Assembly: GCA_011523655.1 (NCBI GenBank)
Contig: WTGH01000038.1
Span: 1-64,000 of the forward strand
DNA: 64,000 nt
Direction: 5' to 3'
From: Rhodospirillaceae bacterium
GTDB lineage: Bacteria; Pseudomonadota; Alphaproteobacteria; Bin65
Positions 51,570 to 58,257 of this stretch are shown piece by piece. The stretch's first letter is position 1, and every line of letters starts with the position of its first letter. The position numbers were made by a program, and so were the translations under genes. A model generated the notes under the pieces. The model saw only the letters and a list, made by a program, of their open reading frames with translations. It did no database searches and was not told where the DNA came from.

Positions 51570-52759
51570 TCAGGCCGTATCCGGCGTCAGGATTGCCTTG
51601 CCGATGCTGCCGCCGACCCGGGCGGCGGACGCCTTCTCGCTGTCCCGGGACAGGTGGGCGTAGCGCGCCGTCGCGCTTACCGTGGCATGGCCGAGCAGCC
51701 GGCCGATCATCGGCAGGCCCGCGCCGAGCGCCAGGGCGCGTGAGGCATAGGAGTGGCGCAGGTCGTGGAGCCGGACATCGTCCAGGCTGGCGTGCGCGCG
51801 CAGGCGCATCCAGACCTGGTGGATCGCGACATACCGGCTGCCGGGCTTGCGGCCGGCAAAGACCCAGGGATTGTCCCGAAGACTGTCCTCGCTGCGAAGT
51901 ATCCCGCCCAGCACTGCCTCGACCGCGGGGGTCAGCGCCACCCGCCGGGCGCCGGCCTTGGTGTCCTTCAGCCGCAGCTCCCCGCAACGCGGTCGACATC
52001 GTCCCATTGCAGGCTCAGGATCTCGTTCTTGCGGCAGCCGGTCAGCAGCAGCAGGCGGATCGCCGCGATGGCGACAGGATTCTCCGTACCGTTCCTTTCG
52101 GCCTCTGCCAGCGCATGGCCGAGCCGGCGGTACTCGTCGTGCGACAGGAACCGCTCGCGCGGCGTCTCCTTGTAGCGCCGCACTCCCTTGCAAGGATTTT
52201 GGCGGGGCGGCACGAGGTCCCAGGCTTCGGCCAGCCGGAACATGGCCGACAGCACAGCCAGTGTCCGGTTGGCCTGGTAGGGCATGGCGGACAGGCCGTC
52301 GTGCAGGGCAAGGACATGGTGCCGCTCGACCGCCGATACTGTGAGGTCGCCCAACGCAGGAACAATATGGTTGCGAACAATCAGTCGGAAGCTGTCCCCG
52401 GTATTGGCGCTCCAGTTGACCTCGACATGTGCGCGCAGGAACCGCTCGGCCAAGGCGGCGACCGTCGGTTCCGCTTCGGACGCGGCCGGGAAGGGCGGCT
52501 CACCCCGCTTAATGCGGTCGATGACGATCGCCGCCTAGCGGCGGGCCACATCGGCCGTGATTTCGCCATGCCGTCCCAGGGTGACGCGCTTCGGCCCGGC
52601 CGGCCCCTGGGCCTGCACGCAATAGACCCGGCGGCCGGTGCGATAGACCCGAACGCCGAAGCCGGGAAGGTCCGAATCCCAGAAGACCGAATCACGGCCT
52701 TTCGCGATCAGTGCCTCGACGCTACGCTTGGTGAGCTTGAGGGCGGTCTTTCCGGGCAT
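51570..52759 (-). pseudogene. Tyrosine integrase pseudogene 2 (nonsense codon plus frameshift)
   Basis: Starts at 52759 with LKLTKRSVEALIAKGRDSVF and SGFGVRVY-like FGVRVYRTGRRVYCVQAQGP. A TAG at 52535-52537 interrupts the expected ARRRAAIV. The frame then continues AAIVIDRIKRGEP through TGCRKNEILSLQWDDVDRVA, where loss of one G in a G-run (about 51977-51983) shifts the frame. Adding it back yields GELRLKDTKAGARRVALTP and the rest of the catalytic domain (HDLRHSYAS, LGHATVSATARYAHL). It is 18 bp upstream of integrase pseudogene 1, so both belonged to one tandem-integrase element. Confidence 0.85.
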
Positions 52760-53467
52760 CCGTCTCTCCTACCGAACCGAGCCTGCCCGCGCTGACACCG
52801 GCAAATGCGTAATCGCATCGCAACCGACTCAGGACACGTCACCGGACATCGGCAGGAGGCGTCGAAACGGGTAGCTTGAATGCAGTCAGAATGTCAATAA
52901 GATTAATTACTACAACTAGTTATGCTACAACTGACGAAACGGGTTGACCAATGACGAGCCGTGACGAAACCAAAGTCATCTAGTGAAATTTCATGTTCCG
53001 TCATGCAGGCAGCCGGCGTGTCGCTGCCGGGTAAATTGGGACGAATTCCGAAAATAGGGAATATTACAGAAATTTCAAGGCATGCCGCCGAGAATCCGGT
53101 GCGCTTCGGCGCCCGCTACCGCGGGATGAAATCGCGGCGGCCGGACCTGCCGGAGCCGGCGATTTCTGAGCGACCGTTCACGCCGGCGCGAGCCGCGCCG
53201 GTCCCGCCGCATCCGGCGCTTGACGGCCTCCCGGACCCTGCCATAAGGGGCGGCGTACCGTCGGCCGATCGATCCTTTGACGACGGAAAGGCATGATTGC
53301 GGGCGCGGCACGACACGTTATGTTGACAGGGCCCTCAAACGGGACTGGTTTCCGATTTCCGCCTGTACCGGTACTCTGTAAGCGCTCGGTCTTCCGGTCT
53401 AATATCAGTAGCGCCGGTGTGCGGGCTGCCGATTGCCTCGTACAGACCGGGAAACGCAGGCGAAACC
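52760..53467. other. AT-richer non-coding gap beside the integrase pseudogenes
   Basis: About 700 bp without a credible gene. Positions 52880-53080 are distinctly AT-rich for this genome (for example TTAATTACTACAACTAGTTATG). This is probably residual island sequence or an old attachment region. The open frames across it are Pro/Arg-rich translations of GC-skewed DNA. The 3' end should hold the promoter of the GST gene, but none is clear. Confidence 0.5.
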
Positions 53468-54223
53468 ATGACCCTGGTCCTGCACCATGCCTGGGATGCG
53501 GTATGTCCGATCAAGGTGCGGATGTGCCTGGCAGAGAAGGGGCTGGCCTGGCAATCGGTCGTCTATTCGATCGCAGCTTTCGAGCATCTCGCGCCGGACT
53601 ATCTGGCGCTCAATCCGAACGGCACGGTGCCGACGTTGGTCGACGGGAACACGGTCATCTTCGAATCGTCGGTGGTCAATGAGTATCTCGACGACATCGG
53701 CCCCGGGCCGCCGCTCAAGCCGGTCGACGCCGGCGAACGGGCCACAATGCGCATGTGGGTGAAGTTCCAGGACGATGTGCTCCATCCGGCGACCCGGCCG
53801 CACACTTTCAGCCTGCTCCTGCTCCATCCCGAGAGCCCGATGGCGCGCCTGTCCGACGCGGAAATGGAACGCCGGCTGACGAGGCATCCCGACCCGAACC
53901 GGCTCGCCATGTTCCGGCAGATGGGCCGCACTCCGGCGCCGCCAGCCGTGCTGGACCGGGCCGAAGCGGCCCTCGGCCGGGCGCTCGACCGGCTGGAGAG
54001 CAGCCTGGCGGATGGCCGGCCGTGGCTCGCCGGCGACGCCTTCTCGCTTGCCGATGTGGCGATGACGGGTGTGATCGACCGGCTGCACTATTGCGGCCTC
54101 GGCCGCTTGTGGGAGGCGCGGTCGGGTACCGAAGCCTGGGTGGAACGGCTACAGGCGCGCCCGGCCTACGCCGCTGCCGTTCCGGCGCTCTCGCAGCGCA
54201 TGCCGGGACCGCTGACGGCCTGA
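53468..54223 (+). CDS. Glutathione S-transferase family protein
   Basis: A 251-aa GST. The N-terminal thioredoxin-fold domain has CPIKVRMCLAEKGLAW, then YLALNPNGTVPTLVDGNTVI with the cis-Pro (VPTL) and ESSVVNEYLDD for the gamma-glutamyl contact. The C-terminal helical domain includes WLAGDAFSLADVAMTGVIDR, with the conserved N-capping Asp. It has a ~50-residue insertion in the helical domain (PHTFSLLLLHPES to PNRLAMFRQMG). Family roles include dehalogenation, isomerisation and conjugation of electrophiles, so a part in the adjacent aromatic or xenobiotic block is plausible. ATG 53468 lies close to the end of the AT-rich gap. Confidence 0.87.
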   Translation: MTLVLHHAWDAVCPIKVRMCLAEKGLAWQSVVYSIAAFEHLAPDYLALNPNGTVPTLVDGNTVIFESSVVNEYLDDIGPGPPLKPVDAGERATMRMWVKFQDDVLHPATRPHTFSLLLLHPESPMARLSDAEMERRLTRHPDPNRLAMFRQMGRTPAPPAVLDRAEAALGRALDRLESSLADGRPWLAGDAFSLADVAMTGVIDRLHYCGLGRLWEARSGTEAWVERLQARPAYAAAVPALSQRMPGPLTA

Positions 54224-54239
54224 CTCCCGGTCTTGTGGG

Positions 54240-55040
54240 CTATTGGTGGGAGAGACCGCCGTCGACCGTGAAGGACTGGCCGGTCACGAAGTCGCTGGCC
54301 GGCGACAGCAGGTAGATCAGCAGCCCGGCAATATCATGCGGCACGCCGGAGCGGGGCACGATCTGCCGGGCGACCACCGCGGCGATGCTCTCCTCCGTTT
54401 GCCCGGGATTGTCGACCTCGGTCAGGATCTGCCCCGGGCTGATGGCGTTGACGGTGATGCCGGTGCCGCCGAGTTCGCGCGCCATCGAGCGGGTCATGCC
54501 GACGAGAGCCGCCTTCGAGGCGACATAGTGGAGGTAGTTCGGCAGGCCGAGATGCCAGGCGGCCGACGAGATGTTGACGATGCGGCCCCAGCCGGCCGCA
54601 CGCATCGCCGGCAGCACCGCCTTGGCGGCGTTGAAGGCGCCGCCGGCATTAACGCGCATCACCCGGTCCCATTCCTCGGCCGGAATCTCCCAGAACGGCC
54701 GGCGGGCCAACGCCGCGTTCAAGCCGGCATTGGCGATCAGGCCGTCGATCCGGCCGAACGTCTCCTCCGTGCGGTCGGCCATAGCCTGCGTGGCGCCCGG
54801 ATCGGTCACGTCGGTCGCAACGGCGAGGTGCGGCCCGTTGAATTCGGCGATTTCCCCGGCCACGCGCCGGCCCGCCTCCCCGTCGATATCCGCGACGACG
54901 ATCTTCGCACCGCCGCGGCTCAGCAGATGGGCGTAGGCGCGGCCCAGCCCCCGGCCGGCGCCGGTAATGGCGACGACGCGCCCGGCGATCCCGGTTTCCG
55001 GCGGGTCGCCGACCAGTTCGTCGAACGGGCGTTGCGCCAT
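54240..55040 (-). CDS. Short-chain dehydrogenase/reductase (SDR)
   Basis: A 266-aa classical SDR. The cofactor motif is ITGAGRGLGRAYAHLL, D at the end of beta-2/3 (VVADIDGEAGRR) favours NAD, and NAGLN follows. The catalytic Ser is in NISSAAW and Tyr-Lys in YLHYVASKAALVGMTRS. The late AISPGQILTEVD is typical. It oxidises or reduces an alcohol/ketone intermediate. It overlaps the dienelactone-hydrolase-like gene (TGATG) and is second in that two-gene minus-strand operon. Confidence 0.9.
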   Translation of the reverse strand: MAQRPFDELVGDPPETGIAGRVVAITGAGRGLGRAYAHLLSRGGAKIVVADIDGEAGRRVAGEIAEFNGPHLAVATDVTDPGATQAMADRTEETFGRIDGLIANAGLNAALARRPFWEIPAEEWDRVMRVNAGGAFNAAKAVLPAMRAAGWGRIVNISSAAWHLGLPNYLHYVASKAALVGMTRSMARELGGTGITVNAISPGQILTEVDNPGQTEESIAAVVARQIVPRSGVPHDIAGLLIYLLSPASDFVTGQSFTVDGGLSHQ

Positions 55041-55765
55041 CAGGCGCCGTTCAGATGCTGCTGCAGGAAGGCGAGCGAGCGGGCGTTGGCAAGGGCAGCC
55101 GCGTCCGCGCGATAGTTGTGCCCGCCTTCCAGGGCAAAGGCGTGGCCCGCGCCCTCGTATTCGTGGAGTGTTACGGCGTCCAGCGGGTTCAGGGTACCGA
55201 CGATCGCGTCGTGTGCCTCCTGAGAGCAGAGCTCGTCGGCCCCGGCGATATGGAGCATCAGCGGGCCGGCGATGGCGCCCGCCTCGCCGAGATAGCGATC
55301 GATATTGACGCCGTAATATCCGACCGAACAGTTAGCGGTGCTTCGCGCCGCCGTCAGAAAGGCGAGCCGCCCACCCAGGCAGTAGCCCAAGGCCCCGACC
55401 CGTCCGGTGCAGTCCGGGCTTCCGCGCAGCCAATCGATAGTTGCATTCAGGTCTGCCGTAGCCGCCGCATCGTCGAAGCCGGCGTTGAGTTTCAGTGCGC
55501 GCTGCTGTTCGGCTGGGTCCGGCTTCGACGGATCCTGGATCAGCTGGACGCCCGGTTCCTGGCGCCAGAACAGGTCCGGGCAGGCGACGAGATAGCCCCG
55601 GTCGGCGAAGCCGTCGGCCAGGCGCCGCATCACGGCGTTGACGCCGCAGATATACTGCATCAGCACTAGGCCAGGTGCCGGACGCTGCGCCGGACGGGCG
55701 AGGTAGGCCTCGAATTTGCCGTCCGGCCCGTCTATCGCTACGGTTTCTCCCAATACGGTTGCCAT
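55040..55765 (-). CDS. Dienelactone hydrolase family protein
   Basis: A 241-aa alpha/beta hydrolase of the DLH type. The nucleophile is Cys in GALGYCLGGRLAFL, the acid Asp is in HIAGADELC and the His in YEGAGHAFALEGG. PGLVLMQYICGVNAVMRRLA is the family N-terminal region. DLH opens dienelactones in chlorocatechol breakdown, while many relatives act on other lactones or esters. ATG 55765 is the better start; an in-frame ATG at 55828 would run across the proposed regulator site. It diverges from the MarR gene and is co-transcribed with the SDR gene. Confidence 0.88.
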   Translation of the reverse strand: MATVLGETVAIDGPDGKFEAYLARPAQRPAPGLVLMQYICGVNAVMRRLADGFADRGYLVACPDLFWRQEPGVQLIQDPSKPDPAEQQRALKLNAGFDDAAATADLNATIDWLRGSPDCTGRVGALGYCLGGRLAFLTAARSTANCSVGYYGVNIDRYLGEAGAIAGPLMLHIAGADELCSQEAHDAIVGTLNPLDAVTLHEYEGAGHAFALEGGHNYRADAAALANARSLAFLQQHLNGA

Positions 55766-55803
55766 GCCGTTTCCCCGAATATTCCACCGGTCCCGAGCGA
55801 ACA

Positions 55804-55821
55804 TATGCCGATGCAGATAAT
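55804..55821. promoter_or_regulatory. Probable second MarR site
   Basis: TGCAGATAAT (55812-55821) repeats exactly the right arm of the palindrome at 56450-56467 plus its 3' flank. The left arm here is degenerate (about 5 of 8 positions match). It lies in the divergent gap between the dienelactone-hydrolase-like gene and the MarR gene. Confidence 0.5.
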
Positions 55822-55893
55822 CCGCCAAGCAAGGAAACTTCCGCCTGCAGTCGCTGGCCGAAGGCCGTGGGCCGCCGTCGGAGCCGCCGGCCT

Positions 55894-56397
55894 ATGACCC
55901 GGAGCGATCCGGGCGAGGAGACCATCCGCGGCCTGCCGTTCCAGCTGGAGAACAGCCCGTTCTACCTGATGGCGCGGGCCATTTCGAAGGCGGCGCGCGG
56001 CATAGACACCGCGCTCGGCGCAACCCGCTTCTCGCAGACCCAGTGGCGCGTGCTGATCACACTTTCCGAACGCGGCGCTCTCTCGATCGGCGACCTTGCA
56101 ACAGCCATCTTCGTCGAAAGCTCCGCGGTCGGCCGGTCAGTCGGCCGGATGGAGCGGGACGGCCTGGTCAGGAGGGAACGCGACCGGAACGACCGGCGCA
56201 TCACGCGGGTCAGCCTGTCGCCCGAAGGGCGACTCAGGATGGAGGAACTCAGGGCCGTCGTCGCCGCCGAACTCAACCGGCTGCTCGATGGTTTCAGCGC
56301 CGAGGACGTGCGGACCCTGAACGCCTGGCTCGCCCGGATCTCAAATTCCGCTGACGAAATCGAACGCCGCTGCATCGAGGCAGACCCAGACAATTGA
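55894..56397 (+). CDS. MarR family transcriptional regulator
   Basis: A 167-aa winged-helix regulator. The N-terminal dimer helix (FQLENSPFYLMARAISKAAR) is followed by TQWRVLITLSERGALSIGDL, the recognition helix FVESSAVGRSVGRMERDGLV, and the wing RRERDRNDRRITRVSLSPEG. MarR proteins are usually released from DNA by phenolic or aromatic acids. ATG 55894 is chosen because it starts right before the conserved fold. It sits between the divergent DLH/SDR operon and the downstream Rieske oxygenase genes, and shared operator-like sequences border both, so it probably controls this catabolic block. Confidence 0.9.
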   Translation: MTRSDPGEETIRGLPFQLENSPFYLMARAISKAARGIDTALGATRFSQTQWRVLITLSERGALSIGDLATAIFVESSAVGRSVGRMERDGLVRRERDRNDRRITRVSLSPEGRLRMEELRAVVAAELNRLLDGFSAEDVRTLNAWLARISNSADEIERRCIEADPDN

Positions 56398-56425
56398 ACG
56401 GCCGGATTTGGTTAGAGAATTGTCT

Positions 56426-56453
56426 TTGCTGATCCGGCGACCCGAGATATATC
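56426..56453 (+). promoter_or_regulatory. Candidate promoter of the Rieske oxygenase genes
   Basis: TTGCTG (56426-56431), a 16-nt spacer and TATATC (56448-56453) precede the oxygenase start by 45 nt. The -10 element overlaps the left arm of the palindromic operator at 56450, so regulator binding would block the polymerase. Confidence 0.5.
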
Positions 56454-56467
56454 TGCACTTGCAGATA
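56450..56467. promoter_or_regulatory. Perfect 8-bp inverted-repeat operator (MarR-type)
   Basis: TATCTGCACTTGCAGATA is a perfect palindrome with 8-bp arms around CT, on the candidate -10 of the oxygenase promoter. Its size and symmetry fit the 16-20 bp operators of MarR dimers. A partial copy occurs at 55804-55821 on the other side of the MarR gene. Confidence 0.7.
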
Positions 56468-56497
56468 ATTTGACCCTCTTTCCCGGAAGGACGGACG

Positions 56498-57769
56498 ATG
56501 GATGGGATGGAAACTGTTGATGCTGCCGCCCGGATAACCGGGCCGAGCAGCGATTTTTCCCGCATCCCCTATCATCTGTACACCGACCAGACGGTGTTCG
56601 ACCTGGAGCAGGAGCGGATTTTCCGGGGGCCGACCTGGAGCTATCTCGGCTTTGAGACCGAGGTGAAAGAGCCGGGCGACTACATCTCCGGCTATGTCGG
56701 GACGACGCCCTATGTCCTGACCCGGGACAAGGACGGCGCGCTCCACGCCTTCGTCAACCGCTGCGCCCATCGCGGCGTCGCGGTGGTCCGCGACCTGCGC
56801 GGCAATGCCCGCAACTTCACCTGCATCTACCACCAGTGGTGCTACGCGCTGAACGGCGACCTGATCGGCGTGCCGATGATGAAGGGCATGCGCGGCGTCG
56901 GCGGCTATCCGGACGATTTTTCAGTCGACGGCCACGGGCTCAAGAAGCTCAGGGTCGAATCCTTCTCCGGCATCGTCTTCGGCACGTTCAGCGACGAGAC
57001 GCCGCCGCTCGAGGACTATCTCGGCCCGGCGATCTGCGCGCGGCTCAAGCTGGTCTGCGGCCGGCCGATAAAGGTCACCGGCTATCACCGCCACACGATG
57101 CGCGCGAACTGGAAGCTGTTCGTCGAGAACACGCGCGACATGTACCACGCGCCGATGCTGCATCCGTTCGTCTCTGTGTTCGAGATTGCCGACGCCGCGA
57201 TGCAGGCGACCATGGAGATGAGCCACCGGGGCGGACTGAACTCGCTCCTCTCCGGATACAGACCCAGGGATGCCAGCGGCGCCCGGCCGCCGCCGCGCCA
57301 GGGCAAGCGCATTCCGCTCGAGGAGCCGGATGTCGCGATCGGGGTTCTGGAATTCCCGGACGGGCTGGCCATCTCGATCATCTCGATATTCCCGAGCTGC
57401 CTGTTCACCCTGCCCGGCAACACCTTCAGCGTGCGCCAGATCCGGCCCAAGAGCGTCGACGAGGTCGAGACTGTGTACACCTGGTACGCCTTCGAGGACG
57501 ACGACGACGAAATGATCGAGCAGCGGCGCATGCAGAACAACATGTTCGGACCGGCCGGCTATGTCGCGATGGAGGATGCCGAGGCGATGGAGCTGATCCA
57601 GCAGCGCATTTCGGACGCCGCCCTGGAAGGCCGGTCGGTCCTCGAATTCGGCGGGCGCGGCACGGAGGACCGGATCGACCACATGTTGAGCGAGGGCGCC
57701 CTCCGGGCATTCTGGAAGGGCTATTGCGATATCATGGACGTACCTGTGTCCGACGGACAGGCGGCGTGA
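56498..57769 (+). CDS. Rieske non-heme iron aromatic ring-hydroxylating oxygenase, large (alpha) subunit
   Basis: A 423-aa oxygenase alpha subunit. The Rieske 2Fe-2S ligands are C89-x-H91 (RCAHRG) and C109-x2-H112 (CIYHQW). The mononuclear iron site is in ENTRDMYHAPMLHPF: H217 and H222, with D214 as the bridging Asp to the neighbouring Rieske cluster, and a later Asp completing the triad. The enzyme uses O2 and electrons from a separate reductase to hydroxylate or dihydroxylate an aromatic or related substrate. GGAAGGACGG precedes ATG 56498. The beta subunit follows after 11 bp. No reductase or ferredoxin is adjacent, so electrons must come from elsewhere. Confidence 0.93.
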   Translation: MDGMETVDAAARITGPSSDFSRIPYHLYTDQTVFDLEQERIFRGPTWSYLGFETEVKEPGDYISGYVGTTPYVLTRDKDGALHAFVNRCAHRGVAVVRDLRGNARNFTCIYHQWCYALNGDLIGVPMMKGMRGVGGYPDDFSVDGHGLKKLRVESFSGIVFGTFSDETPPLEDYLGPAICARLKLVCGRPIKVTGYHRHTMRANWKLFVENTRDMYHAPMLHPFVSVFEIADAAMQATMEMSHRGGLNSLLSGYRPRDASGARPPPRQGKRIPLEEPDVAIGVLEFPDGLAISIISIFPSCLFTLPGNTFSVRQIRPKSVDEVETVYTWYAFEDDDDEMIEQRRMQNNMFGPAGYVAMEDAEAMELIQQRISDAALEGRSVLEFGGRGTEDRIDHMLSEGALRAFWKGYCDIMDVPVSDGQAA

Positions 57770-57780
57770 GGATCGCGGCA

Positions 57781-58257
57781 ATGGATTTTCTGGAAGCAGA
57801 ACTGCGGATCGGACGCCTGAACCAGGAATACGCCCGCTGCATCGACGAGGACCGGCTGGAGAGTTGGGTCGATTTCTTCGAGGGCGAGGACGCGCGCTAC
57901 CTGATCCACCCGCGCGAGAATGCCGATGCCGGGCTGGAAGGCTACTGGATGTACTGCCGGAACAAGCCGATGATGCGCGACCGGATCATGGCGCTGCGCA
58001 AGGCGAACATCTACAACATCCACTACGACCGGCACATCGTCGGCGGCAGCCAGGTCGTCGGCGTCGAGGACGGCGTCTACGACGTGCGGACCAGCTATTG
58101 TGTCATCCAGACCGACGTCGAGGGCCGCAGCGAAGTGTTCAGCGCCGGCGAATACCGCGACAGGGTCGTGCTGAACAACGGCGACGCCCGGTTCAGGGAG
58201 AAGATCGTCGTGCCCGACACCTTCAACATCGAGCGCCCGCTCGCGGTGCCGCTTTAG
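57781..58257 (+). CDS. Ring-hydroxylating oxygenase small (beta) subunit
   Basis: A 158-aa protein of the SnoaL-like/NTF2 fold typical of oxygenase beta subunits: NQEYARCIDEDRLESWVDFF, the core YNIHYDRHIVGGSQVVGVED, and the closing RFREKIVVPDTFNIERPLAV. The beta subunit mainly stabilises the alpha3beta3 hexamer. It starts 11 bp after the alpha stop, and its own stop overlaps the stop of the convergent molybdopterin gene (TTTAG read on both strands). Confidence 0.9.
   Translation: MDFLEAELRIGRLNQEYARCIDEDRLESWVDFFEGEDARYLIHPRENADAGLEGYWMYCRNKPMMRDRIMALRKANIYNIHYDRHIVGGSQVVGVEDGVYDVRTSYCVIQTDVEGRSEVFSAGEYRDRVVLNNGDARFREKIVVPDTFNIERPLAVPL

Noticed and set aside
52961..53296. A 111-codon open frame in the AT-rich gap
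   Set aside because: Pro/Arg-rich, no ribosome site, and composition changes mid-frame; no protein family pattern.
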